DNA from: Desarmillaria ectypa | Taxonomy: Eukaryota > Basidiomycota > Agaricomycetes > Agaricales > Physalacriaceae | Direction: 5' to 3' | DNA: 64,000 nucleotides | Assembly (NCBI GenBank): GCA_030407005.1 | Contig: JAUDYN010000008.1 | Location: 930,001-994,000 of the forward strand | Shown here: positions 35,890-45,178 of the stretch, in pieces | How the letters are laid out: every line of letters begins with the position of its first letter | Numbering within the stretch: position 1 is the stretch's first letter | The notes under the pieces: generated by a model | What the model was told of the DNA's origin: nothing | Databases searched by the model: none | What the model saw: only the letters and a program-made list of their open reading frames with translations | Translations under genes and position numbers: made by a program

Positions 35890-37290
35890 ATGAAGGAAAT
35901 GTCTTATAAGCGTGGCACCGATTCTGTGTCGTCCGACCCAGGTGTCTCATTGGCACAGGCATCATCCAGTTTATTTGACTACGCCTCTGTACAAGCGATT
36001 TTCCTTCGTGTTTGTCATCCAGCTAATGTATATTCTCAGATACTTTCGTTGGTATTTGGAGGTTGCTGCTCGTATGTTTGACCGCGATACCATCAGTACA
36101 CGTTCATGACGCCACTTTCCTAGGAACGTCTGGCTCTATGAAAATCTCCTCCTCCTTAATCCACGAATTGGTGAATTTTAGACCCATCCATTTTGCTGTT
36201 TCCCAGACGTGAGCCAACGCTGCTTCTTTTACTGCAGGTTCTGCACTCACTTTTTCCCAAATGATGTTCATTTCTCTGCAATCACTTCCGTCGTTCGTCG
36301 CTTGTGCACCGGATACATGGATACCACAACTTAAGCCACGACAAGTACCACTCAAGAACTGGGCTGGACAAGTGCTCGTTTTATCTACGGGGTCACTATT
36401 AAATAACTGGGCCTTTGCCTTCAATGTGCCTCTTACCGTCTTGATGGTCTTCCGTTCAGCTGGTAAGAGATGTCGGTTTTTTTAAAGCTTATGACGCGTC
36501 TCAAATCACCTGCAGGCCTGCCAGTATCCATGCTATTCGGATTCTTCTTCCTGAAGAGGAGGTACAGTCTTGTGCAAGTGGTATGTCCTTCCTGCTTCTC
36601 AGTGTTTTATTACCTGAATTTTAAAGTTTTCGGTCATTATTGTCTCCGTTGGAGTTACAATCGCGACCTTTGCTCGTCTGCCATCGAGTGCACCTTCACA
36701 ATTAAACTCTGATATCCGGCAATATACCATAGGAGTTTTAATGCTAATCCTGTCCTTGCTTTGCACCGGATTCCTCGGGATGCTCCAAGAGAAGACTTAT
36801 CAACGATATGGCCCTTGCTGGAAAGAAGGAGTGTTTTATACGGTAAAGTTCTGCCATCCCACTCTCTTCTTTACTGATGGAAGACAAAAGCACTGTCTCT
36901 CTCTTCCCGTCTTCCTTTTCCTGGTTCAGGATGTTAGGCAGGGCTTGACAAGTCTTTCAGAATCAACTGAGGCATCGGCAGCTGGCATGCCATGGTTAAT
37001 CTTGGCAGGGAACCTTGTTACGCAGCTTATATGTGTTTTGGGGGTGAACCGGCTGACATCAGTGAGTTTCCTCTGCTACGCCAAGTCTTTAGCTGATTCA
37101 ACTACAGCGAGTATCGTCTGTGTCAACGAATTTGGTGCTAACGACAAGAAAGGCGATCAGCTTATGCTTTAGCGTATGGTGGTTTGGAAATGGGTGGAAT
37201 CTGCAGCTTGGTGTTGGTGCCTCCATGGTATTCCTGGGTAGTATGTTGTACAGCGCGGGTGCTAGGGTAGAAAAGAAGAAGGTAGAATAA
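35890..37290 (+). CDS. UAA-family nucleotide-sugar transporter, YEA4/UDP-GlcNAc type
   Basis: A multi-exon gene from ATG 35890 to TAA 37288-37290. The first exon probably contains an in-frame 51-nt intron (GTACAA near 35989 to CAG at 36039) with a ctaatg branch-like string. The family's LVFGGCCSNVW start is split by an intron after the second Cys codon. Next come NLLLLNPRI, LTFSQMMFISLQSLPSF, the PRQVPLKNW loop, VLSTGSLLNNWAFAF, a VFRSAGLPVSMLFG helix, the FLKRRYS signature and a LSLLCTGFLGMLQEKTY helix, ending with a basic KKK tail of ER-retrieval type. UAA transporters exchange UDP-GlcNAc or similar sugars across ER or Golgi membranes. In yeast Yea4 serves chitin synthesis. All splice joins keep the frame. 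The N-terminal 40 residues are the least certain part. Confidence 0.85.
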
Positions 37291-37332
37291 TATAGACGTC
37301 AGAGCGGTGTATTATTTGGTTGCCGGAGGAGT
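37291..37332. other. Transporter 3' flank
   Basis: A short stretch after the transporter stop codon and just before a 21-bp repeat. Confidence 0.3.
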
Positions 37333-37353
37333 TATTTTCCGATCGCGGAGGGT
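37333..37353 (+). repeat. 21-bp direct repeat, copy 1
   Basis: Identical to 37910-37930; the core is ttttccgatcgcggaggg. It sits 42 bp past the transporter stop codon and overlaps the left arm of the inverted repeat that begins at 37350. Confidence 0.85.
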
Positions 37354-37361
37354 CCCCGATT
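37350..37361 (+). repeat. 12-bp inverted repeat, left arm
   Basis: gggtccccgatt, with its exact reverse complement at 37879-37890. The arms bound about 541 bp. No target-site duplication is visible outside them. Confidence 0.75.
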
Positions 37362-37878
37362 CTTTCCTAAGAAGTCAGCGTCGGTTTCTTATGTTGTTTC
37401 GAATACGGTTTGGTGACAGCGCCTTCCCGGGGTTTGTCCGATGGCATCCAGGAATGCGGCAGTGATCTTTCTGACGCTTGTGGGTTGACTTTTCTCTTCT
37501 GAGTTTTCTCTAATCTTGAGTTGAACTTCTCGTTGGTCATGAAAAGGAAGGGTATTAGATTGCCGTGGATAAGCAACAATGACTTGAAAGCTATCAACAA
37601 CTCGCTTCATTTCACATTTCCAGCAGTGGAAGATTTCAATTCTGACTCGGATGTCTCCCTGTTGGTTGGCGCATAGTCCCAGTGTATAGTACGAGGTGTA
37701 ATGATAATTTCTTGCAATATATATGTAGGATGGACATTGGACAGAAGTCCAAATGGAGGACTAGATTCCAGTAGACTTGTGCAAGTTTTTTGCACCAGCA
37801 TTTTTCCACAGTATTCTAATGAACGAGCCCACCACCCAAAGTCATTGAGTCTACAGCTTGCTGTTCACAATGGGAAAC
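37362..37878. other. Spacer bounded by the inverted repeats
   Basis: About 520 bp with short frames on both strands and no recognisable protein. Size and ends are those expected of a small non-autonomous element, but the lack of target duplication leaves that open. Confidence 0.35.
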
Positions 37879-37890
37879 AATCGGGGACCC
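37879..37890 (-). repeat. 12-bp inverted repeat, right arm
   Basis: The exact reverse complement of 37350-37361. It is followed at once by ccggcaac-like bases that also mirror gttgccgg upstream of the left arm (near 37318). Confidence 0.75.
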
Positions 37891-37909
37891 GGCAACTCCC
37901 GCTACTGGA

Positions 37910-37930
37910 TATTTTCCGATCGCGGAGGGT
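37910..37930 (+). repeat. 21-bp direct repeat, copy 2, in the COX17 promoter
   Basis: The second exact copy of 37333-37353. It ends 46 bp before the proposed COX17 start codon, so it could be part of that core promoter. Confidence 0.85.
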
Positions 37931-37976
37931 TTTCATTACTCAGCTTCTTGCTTTCCAACCTTCACGTCTGTTCCTC

Positions 37977-38320
37977 ATGTTAGAAAAGGTAGACACTTTA
38001 CCGTTTTCCAGAGAGCAGTAACATATTATTTCCAAGGTATCCTGGCTCTGGACTTCCGTGCCTGCTCAAGCACCAGCAAAATTCGACCCAACGGATCCCA
38101 AAATGAATCCGCTGAACCCACAGGGCTTGAAACCGTGCGCCGAGTTATATAATTGTTTGTACAGCACTCACGGTCTCTCTCAAGGTGCTGCGCATGCCCG
38201 CAGACAAAGTCAGCTCGTGATGACTGCTTCCTCCACGCTGGCGTCGAAGCCGACGAAAAGTGCAAGGAGCTCGTCACAAGTCATATGGCGTGTATGCGGG
38301 GACTGGGATTTAAAGTCTGA
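37977..38320 (+). CDS. COX17: Mitochondrial copper chaperone Cox17
   Basis: Three exons (37977-37988, 38037-38134 and 38185-38320) total 246 nt and encode 81 residues. The first exon is 12 nt (MLEK). Its 48-nt intron has a cagtaac branch-like string. It was inferred because the frame upstream of the conserved NPLNPQGLKP block continues without an ATG until that splice. The protein has the metal-binding Cys-Cys pair in KPCCAC and a twin CX9C fold (Cys 41 to 51 and 63 to 73), ending MRGLGFKV as in the family. Cox17 carries Cu(I) in the mitochondrial intermembrane space to Sco1 and Cox11 for cytochrome c oxidase. An internal Met at 38103 would still give a complete CHCH domain of 55 residues. 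Confidence 0.92.
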
Positions 38321-39047
38321 TCTGCTACTGCTACCATTGATATCTATAGGATAATACACCTCTCTCACCAAAGAACGACGTGACCTGCGATATGCGTCAA
38401 TGCTCTGCAAGAATCTAGCGGCTCGCTGGCGGCGTTCTTTCTGTGGTGAGTTTCCTCATTTTGTTGAAGTGTCTAAGCTTATGCTTCTATAGTTTTAATT
38501 TATGTTTCACTCTATTCCGTAAGAGTAAGATACGGCAACTCGTCCATCAAAATAGTACCTGCATAAGTCCAACAGAATGCTACCCTGCTGCTCACACAGA
38601 TTGCTCACTGGCACTCGAAAATATTATTCATATACAACAGAGCTGCCCCCCTCTGTCTATAATCCTTGAATATGACTCCCTCTTCCTGCGAGAACTGACG
38701 AATGTAAAATGATCACTATAACACAACGAGAGTATCAATACTTTGTTGGGACCGACCGCAGGCGCGCGAGGATCAACCGAAGCTGTCCCGCTTCGCATAA
38801 ATCAGTGATTTTTGCGGGACTTTCTATTGCCCTTGAGGATTATGGGGTCATTACAGACAACAACCATATAAGCATGCCAGTAAACGAGACTTGAAAGACC
38901 CTGTGAACAGCAGGGTAGCATTCTCTTGGACTTATGCAGCAAACTGCGGCACAAAAAGCGATGTTCTTTCCTATCGTTAAACGCGCGTGCTCTATTATAT
39001 ATCATATAACGCTCAAGCTAACATCATCGACCGTCCATAAGTCCCCC
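38321..39047. other. Intergenic, no gene seen
   Basis: About 730 bp between the convergent COX17 and alpha/beta hydrolase genes. Only short frames without motifs. Confidence 0.45.
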
Positions 39048-40501
39048 CTAGTTTAAAATCAATTTCCGCTCCCGGATAAAACCATACTTAGTTCCAATAA
39101 TATCCTGCAGTCCTTCCTGCACGCCAACCAAATCATGACCGCCCGCGGACATCTTGACGAGCATCACGTCTCTGTTGCCATCGGTAAATTCTTCTACAGT
39201 TCCAAAATTGGCCAGCTTTGTTTGGGTGACCAATTCTTCACGCCTTTCTTTTCTAGCGCTCACTTGCGAGGTGAAGGAAGCCCAGTCATCTTTTGACAGA
39301 GCCGCAGGGTTTGCGGGCAGTTCGACAGTTGGTAGGTGAGGTTCAAGGAAGGCGTTGAAGAGCGTTTCGGAGTGGGTATAGGGTATATCCCAGTCATTCT
39401 CTACAAAAAGGGTATTAGAAAGACACAGTGAGTGAAACAACGATTAACTGACCAGCATGAGCGATAGTCACTTCTCCCTTTATTCTCTGCGAGCAGATGT
39501 GAATGAGACATTCAGTTGTAGTCGAAGGGTAGAACACATACAGGAATGATGCTAAAGGTGTCGAATTTATGTATCAGTGCCCATGTAACAATATCTAGGC
39601 AAGAGTGTTTTGAGAATAAGCTGAGATAACCAATTCAACATGACTTACTGGCGGCATAGGGTATCATCGAAAGAGGCTTCATCAAGGGTACAGCTCCAAA
39701 TACATTATACGTCTTCAAAACGTCTTCAATGCTTGAAAAGGGGCTCATGAGGACGACTCCTCGGTAATTGACGCCTTCATCTGAGAGTTCTGCGGCCAAA
39801 CGCGCGCCTACGCCAGTGCCTAGACTGTGACCAACAATGAGAATGTCCTCGCCTTTGGCGCCCTGGCTGATCAGCCACTCCCACGCAGCTCTCGCGTCGC
39901 GGACCAAGCCGTCCTCACTAGGTGTTCCGGAGCTTTCGGCGAACCCACGATAGTCAATGGCCAGGACATTGGCATGAAGGCGGGAAGAGTAAGCCTGGTA
40001 ATGTTGCACGCGTGCATTGAAAGCACGAGTGGCAGCGTTGCCATGCAGGAAAAGAATGGTAGGTGAGCCTCTTACAGCATCGGAGATGAGCAGTTCGGGT
40101 GATTGAGGTGGGAATGGAATGGTTTGATACTGTCTGTCTGAGAGAACAAACCATGAGCCGAGAGTTTCATTGTCAGACGTTTGAATCTTGAAATTGTATG
40201 TTTTGTTAGCTGGGACCAGGTTAGATACTGTCAGTTGCAGAAGCGGCAATAACGCACGAGAAAGACCGTATTTCTCTGGGGCGTCAAAGTCGGCAAACCA
40301 GGGAATACGGACAGCATTAAGATATATTGTACTGAAACCAAGTCAGAAAGATGTGTATGCAGCAGCAGATAAAGTTAATACTGACTGGCCTTGGAAGTAC
40401 GGCACGGTTAGTAGACCCACTGCGACTACGTAAACACCACCAAGGACCGCAAATACAGTCCGAGCTTTCTTTATAAAGGGATTCGTTAATAGGTCGTCCA
40501 T
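39048..40501 (-). CDS. Membrane-anchored alpha/beta hydrolase, ABHD12-like
   Basis: A minus-strand gene of about seven exons from ATG 40501 (MDDLLTNPFIKKARTVF) to TAG 39048-39050. A single N-terminal transmembrane helix (about residues 15-35) precedes the hydrolase fold. The oxyanion segment is FLHGNAATR, the nucleophile elbow GHSLGTG, the acid is probably the Asp of ENDWDIPYTHSE, and the His is in SAGGHDLVG near the C-terminus. The exon joins 40382/40329 (near FQGH-TIYLNAV) and 40252/40205 (LSP-NKTYNF) keep the frame. Relatives are serine hydrolases acting on lysophospholipids or monoacylglycerols, usually in ER membranes. The actual substrate is not shown by the sequence. The catalytic triad is complete, so an active enzyme is expected. 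Confidence 0.85.
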
Positions 40502-40779
40502 TTGTCGGAACGTTGATGTTGGAGAAACAAACTATTCGATCACATGCCTGTCGCGTCAATGTCATGTTTTCCCAGGCATATCCGGACCGGGATATAAAGA
40601 ATGAACGCCGTCTGTAATTGCTACATGAAAAAATGCAAGGTATAGCTTGGGTACAGCTGGTACGAGTAATAATAATAGATAGGTGCCAGCCACCGTATAA
40701 TTTAATTGTGGAGGTATAAGTCCCAACAAGAAGATACCGACAAAAAAAGGACTCCCCCTCAAATAAATCAACCACGTCG

Positions 40780-43179
40780 TCATGATGCCCGAGGTTCAGG
40801 ATGATATTCTGGCGGCAGTTCATCCTCATCCCAATGTCCCCCTGCTTGCAACCTCTCATTTAACAGTCTAACCAATTCCTCCGTGGGCAAGTTAACCCTT
40901 TGAGGTTCCTCATTCGATGGCCCGGCGGCTGCGGGTTCTGCCGTTGATGACTGAGGCTCCGACAAGCCACCTTGCAGGCTCACCGTTGACTGAGCATGCA
41001 GAAGAGCGGATTTCTCCCCCATAGAAGATGACCGCTCAACACGACTATGTCCTCCTACTGGTATTTTTTCGGATCTCTGACCGCTCGTTGGGGAATATGG
41101 ATGTCTATCAGAGCTCGGCTGAGTAGAGGTCAGAGACGCCATTATGAATGGCGTAGGTGCAGGGGGTGATAATGATGATGGAGAGACGTCATCCAATAAG
41201 ACGGACATCCGCCTGTTCTCGCGTCGCCGCCGCCGAAGGAAGAACACGACCACACCGATAATGACGAGGAGGGCAATACCACCAACGGTACCTCCTGCTA
41301 TAGCAGCCGTGGAGCTGGAAGATGATCCCGAATTATCTGAACCCGAAACAGAGCTCGAATTAGACCCCGATTCCGAAGTGTTTGATGAAGGGGGTTCTTG
41401 GTCTTTTAGCAGTATTCCGTTGATGAGAACACTCAGGGCCATAGTCTGGTTGTCACTTGAGAAGACAGAACTTGGCGGACCAACCCATGAAGCACCGTAT
41501 ACATTGGTTCCATTTGATGTCGCCTGCTCAAGGATGGCGTTATACTAGAGAGATTGTGGGATACGTAAATATACAGGCAAGATGGGTATACGCTAAGACA
41601 CACATACCTGCACGCCGATGTAATCCTTCACATAATTTCGCATATCAGAATACGTGGTGTTCCTCCAATACACTGCACCCAGGCCACGCAGCATAAGGAG
41701 GTCACCAGTCTTGGAATCTGTGCAAGAATGGTCAATCGCTGTGACCAGGGGTGAACACTTTAGCACTCACTCCCGTTTGCAATGATGCCATCGTCGCCTT
41801 GCCATGCACTATTGGCGACCGCGGCTGCTACGGTCTCACGAAGTAAAGTTTGCGTGGTCACGTTTCCACTGATCGAAGCTAGTATCGCCAGGCCCTCGAT
41901 GAACAACCCAGAATTATAGGGATTTGTCCCTGAACCAACCGCGCACGAGTCGTTCTTTCTGGCCGAAATGGAGTCCTGGACAACGCTCTGTACATTGTAG
42001 AGGTGTGAATGGATGAAAGTCGCAGATTCGATAGCAGCATTCAGATAGGTTTCATTGCCAGTCGCTTCGGCCAGCAGAGCAGATACACTGGTGGGGAGGG
42101 GGCATATCAAAGGAAGGGATTAATGAAGAATTCAGAAAGCCTACACTAGAAATGAGCTAAGTATCAAAGGGTCAGATTCCGGAAAATAGCTAGTCATCAG
42201 GAGAGCTTACCCTGTGGCTAACCCAACGATGCTTGGGTTATCCGAGTCAGTTTCCTGGCACAAAATGAGACATGATTAAAATGAGTAAGCAAGGATGGTT
42301 TACCCAGAAAGTACCGCCAGCCATGCTGACTGCAAATTAATGTTAGAAGCATTCAGACGAAGGCTAGGCCTACGATACTCACTGCCTTGGCACGTAGGCT
42401 GTACATTGAATGATTTTCTGGACGTACTCTTGGACGAAATGTCATCATCGGAGAGGGTGTATGCTCTTGCTGAGGTCCAAGAGGTGACAGCGTAGTCCAA
42501 AAATGTGTCGTCTTGATAGACTTCATAGGCACGGGCAGCTGCATAACCGTAGGCGCTGTAGACCATTTGACATGTGTCATCCGGTGAAAAAGAACGAAAG
42601 GCGACGACTCACAGTCCATAGTTCAGCTATTGATAAGGAGGAGAAAGATAAGCAATCGATCGCTCGTATTAAAAAAACAAACTGACGCTTCATTATGATA
42701 TAAAGTCAGCTGCAATCACGTTGTAGTGAGGGAGACGTACAATTCATCCAAATAATTCGGGCGGGCTTGCTCAATGAGTGGAAAGTATTTCTTCAACACG
42801 TCTTTGTATTTTGTCTGATTTGTTACTCTGTCGAACTCGGCCATTTCAGCGTAAAACATTCCGGGTGTACCGTAAGCGGAATCTAAGTACAAACGTCAAA
42901 AACGCGCGAGGGAGGAGATAATGTATTAACCATTGAATGACCCATCACTCCGGAGAAAGCCAACCGTTTTGTCCAAGGCAGCACTCGCAATGCTTATACG
43001 GTCACTTTCGGAAGTGGTTACATTCGGACTCTGAGAAAAGAAGGATCAGCCAAAGATTGCGCAAAATGATGATCATGAAGATTGCTCACTCGCCAGGAAG
43101 ACGAGGGAGTAAAATCTTGGGCAGCGACTAGCAGAAAAGAATGAGCGGCCAGCGTCCGGAAGAGAAAGAGTGGTAGCAT
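40780..43179 (-). CDS. Glycoside hydrolase family 76 protein with C-terminal membrane anchor
   Basis: A multi-exon gene from ATG 43179. The signal peptide MLPLFLFRTLAAHSFLLVAAQ is followed by the GH76 (alpha/alpha)6 domain, recognised by GMFYAEMAEFDRVTN, YGYAAARAYEVY, FWETDSDNPSIVGLATG, NPYNSGLFIEGLAIL and WQGDDGIIANG. A Ser/Asn-rich linker, one transmembrane helix (41310-41240), an Arg-rich stop-transfer and a cytosolic tail of about 160 residues follow. GH76 enzymes cleave alpha-1,6-mannan or, as in Dfg5/Dcw1, remodel GPI-mannan when cell-wall proteins are attached. The tail with several SP sites suggests signalling or turnover control. Roughly ten exons separate 43179 and 41443; the long last exon is uninterrupted. 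Where checked, joins keep the frame, though some middle exons are small and less certain. Confidence 0.85.
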
Positions 43180-43422
43180 GGGACAGTAGAGAAAAGAAAT
43201 AGCCTGTCTACGAGGAAGCCTCCCAAGGACAGATGGATGCCGTTGGTGATGGTGGCGACTTACATAGCCTCTTTCTCTTGATTTCGGAGAGGACGGCAAT
43301 AGTCAGGGTAAGCTGGTAAGGATCAGGTTCGGGTGCAGTGCCTTAGGGTCACAGCGGAAGAGTAACCGCAAGAAAAATACAGAGAAACCATTTGAACAGA
43401 GTAGATTTTCGGTTTATGCTCC
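43180..43422. other. Upstream region of the GH76 gene
   Basis: Presumed promoter of the minus-strand GH76 gene; no distinct element recognised. Confidence 0.35.
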
Positions 43423-43755
43423 TCATCCTTTTGTTGTAGAGCAAAGATCAGTCCATACCGAATGCCATCTCAGAAAATACTTGGGACGGAAGAAAGTTAG
43501 TAAGGATTCAGGAACGTGGCGGCGTGAAACTAGAATTTCAATTTGATCTCGTTTGATTTCATAGGTCTGAGGGAGGGCGACTGTAGTGATTGATAAGTCT
43601 TTCGAGAATTCATAACCTTGTAATTTTTTATATTCTTCAAAAATTTCCTTGAATTCGGTTTCCAACAGTGTTGATACATCTGGCTGCCCATCAAAATATT
43701 CTGCATTTTGGTGCGCCTTTGGCACGACCTGACAATAATTTCTGAAACAGGTCAT
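43423..43755 (-). CDS. Hypothetical protein fragment
   Basis: An ATG frame of 110 residues with protein-like composition (SVWTDL near the end; EFKEIFEEYKKLQGYEF in the middle; YEIKRDQIEILVSRRH). The opening RNYCQVVPKAH recalls the Cys and His-rich core seen in some fungal HNH-type proteins, but the match is weak. No upstream exon could be attached with confidence. It may be a small gene or the 3' piece of a decayed one. Confidence 0.35.
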   Translation of the reverse strand: MTCFRNYCQVVPKAHQNAEYFDGQPDVSTLLETEFKEIFEEYKKLQGYEFSKDLSITTVALPQTYEIKRDQIEILVSRRHVPESLLTFFRPKYFLRWHSVWTDLCSTTKG

Positions 43756-44319
43756 CTGGCGAACCGAGAAGCCCGGCTGTACTATTATGCAACACCTAGA
43801 ACTACAGTACGTAAGACAGGCTGGCAGATATCGTAATTTGACTCTGGATTTCCTGCGCGAACCGTCAGAAACGAGTTCCTCTAAAATATTGCATTCGTAT
43901 ACTGACCGTAATGTCTAACTTGCATGCAGGGTACACTCTGATAATATTTGTTACCGGCACCGTTCAACGGACTGCCATTCACAGGCTGCATGCTCTCAAA
44001 CTTTAAGTTATTACTTGACGTACTTTCTCCTCCTTGTAGTGCGCTGTAATGTCGTTCTACAAGTAAAGTAAGGCAAAATGAGTGGCGAGCGTAGCGTATA
44101 ATACATTATGACACGAATAGAATGATAAAGAAGAGGCCTGCACAAACCGACAGCTTGAATTACTTCTTCCCAGCTTCTATCGCCTCTCCATTCTTACAGG
44201 CGATGATCTTTATTCTCGGCGCCCTAACATATTCATTGTTGTCCATTTTGAACGATGGCTCCTTCACGATAAATGTCCATACGTCATCGCACAGACGGTA
44301 TGTATGCAGGTGGCCCTAG
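43756..44319. other. Intergenic, no gene recognised
   Basis: Short frames only, among them a hydrophobic forward frame at 44122-44319 without family resemblance. Confidence 0.35.
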
Positions 44320-44440
44320 CACGGCCTGGTTGTATCAAATGCAGTCGAGCGGCAGAACCGTGCGCACCTTCAAGGTTGTCTTGACTCTAACCTGCTTCAC
44401 CATCATGTCTGCAAGGGACTTGTCGAACTAAGAAAGCGAG
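44320..44440 (+). pseudogene. Possible relic of a cysteine-cluster protein
   Basis: One frame reads CIKCSRAAEPCAPSRLS, then two stops (TGA, TAA), then [12 protein letters not shown], all in register. Paired CxxC-like clusters of this spacing with a basic end resemble small zinc-binding regions found in agaric proteins. The stops and short length argue for a dead fragment. Confidence 0.3.
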
Positions 44441-45081
44441 GTGAGCCGAGGCTCTTTGAAGATAAAACAGTCGCCAAACTTGCTGCAACACCTTCATGGC
44501 CAGCTGAGGTGTTATTGCTCCGCTAGTAATCAGCTCGTCCAGCGAATCTGTCAATGCCATTCCGATGCTTCAAGTCACGGTGAGTCCATGTCACGCTTAC
44601 CCGTAGGCAAGAGAGCAAAACCGAACATACGAAGAGCCACGGTAGAACTCATAGTAGGCAGTCGCCATTTTGGTAGAGAAGGAAGAAGGGGAGGGACGAT
44701 AGCGACGGATGATGAATCACGATCCGCGGGAAAGTTCCTGTTATGGCAGCCCCGCTCTGAGTCGTATGTTGTTATGATCGTTCCCCTTCGAGAATGGGCA
44801 AGCCAAGCTTCTTAATATAACCGTAGAACTTGATGATGTATATACCGTATGATCCGTTCGTTTATTTCTCTGCCCTACCACCAGACGTCCTCAGCTTTTA
44901 TGTCGATTATGGAAAGAACGTTCGCGACATCCGAGTCATACAAGGTAGAACAGGATACGTCGTTATTTCATGGAAAATTCGTATGTTAGAGGTGGTAAAC
45001 GCAAACGAATGTCGTAAAATAAGTATAACAGAGGGCATGGAAGGCATGAAGTCTAAGTACATATCATTATTTAAAAACGAA
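44441..45081. other. Intergenic before the Fzo1 3' end
   Basis: A forward ATG-less frame (44441-44815) and another that runs into the G tract (44830-45153) are open but have no recognisable features. Confidence 0.35.
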
Positions 45082-45104
45082 GGGGGGGGGGGGGGGGGGG
45101 GGGG
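45082..45104. repeat. Homopolymer G23
   Basis: Twenty-three consecutive G, 75 bp beyond the Fzo1 stop codon on its 3' side. Confidence 0.9.
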
Positions 45105-45178
45105 AGGCACTACTGCCCCACTGTATTTTTTGAAAGGATCAAAATCGCTATGAACTGCTGAGATAAACCTGACAGGAA

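Noticed and set aside
36104..36424. Reverse frame of 106 codons
   Set aside because: Antisense to the nucleotide-sugar transporter, whose exons explain the sequence fully.
37350..37890. Calling the repeat-bounded segment a MITE
   Set aside because: Inverted ends exist but no target-site duplication is visible and no second copy is known, so it is listed as repeats only.
38026..38277. Reverse frame opposite COX17
   Set aside because: Antisense to the conserved CHCH gene; no family resemblance.
41144..41548. Forward frame of 134 codons opposite the GH76 tail
   Set aside because: Antisense shadow of the Ser-rich linker, transmembrane helix and Arg-rich stretch of the GH76 protein.
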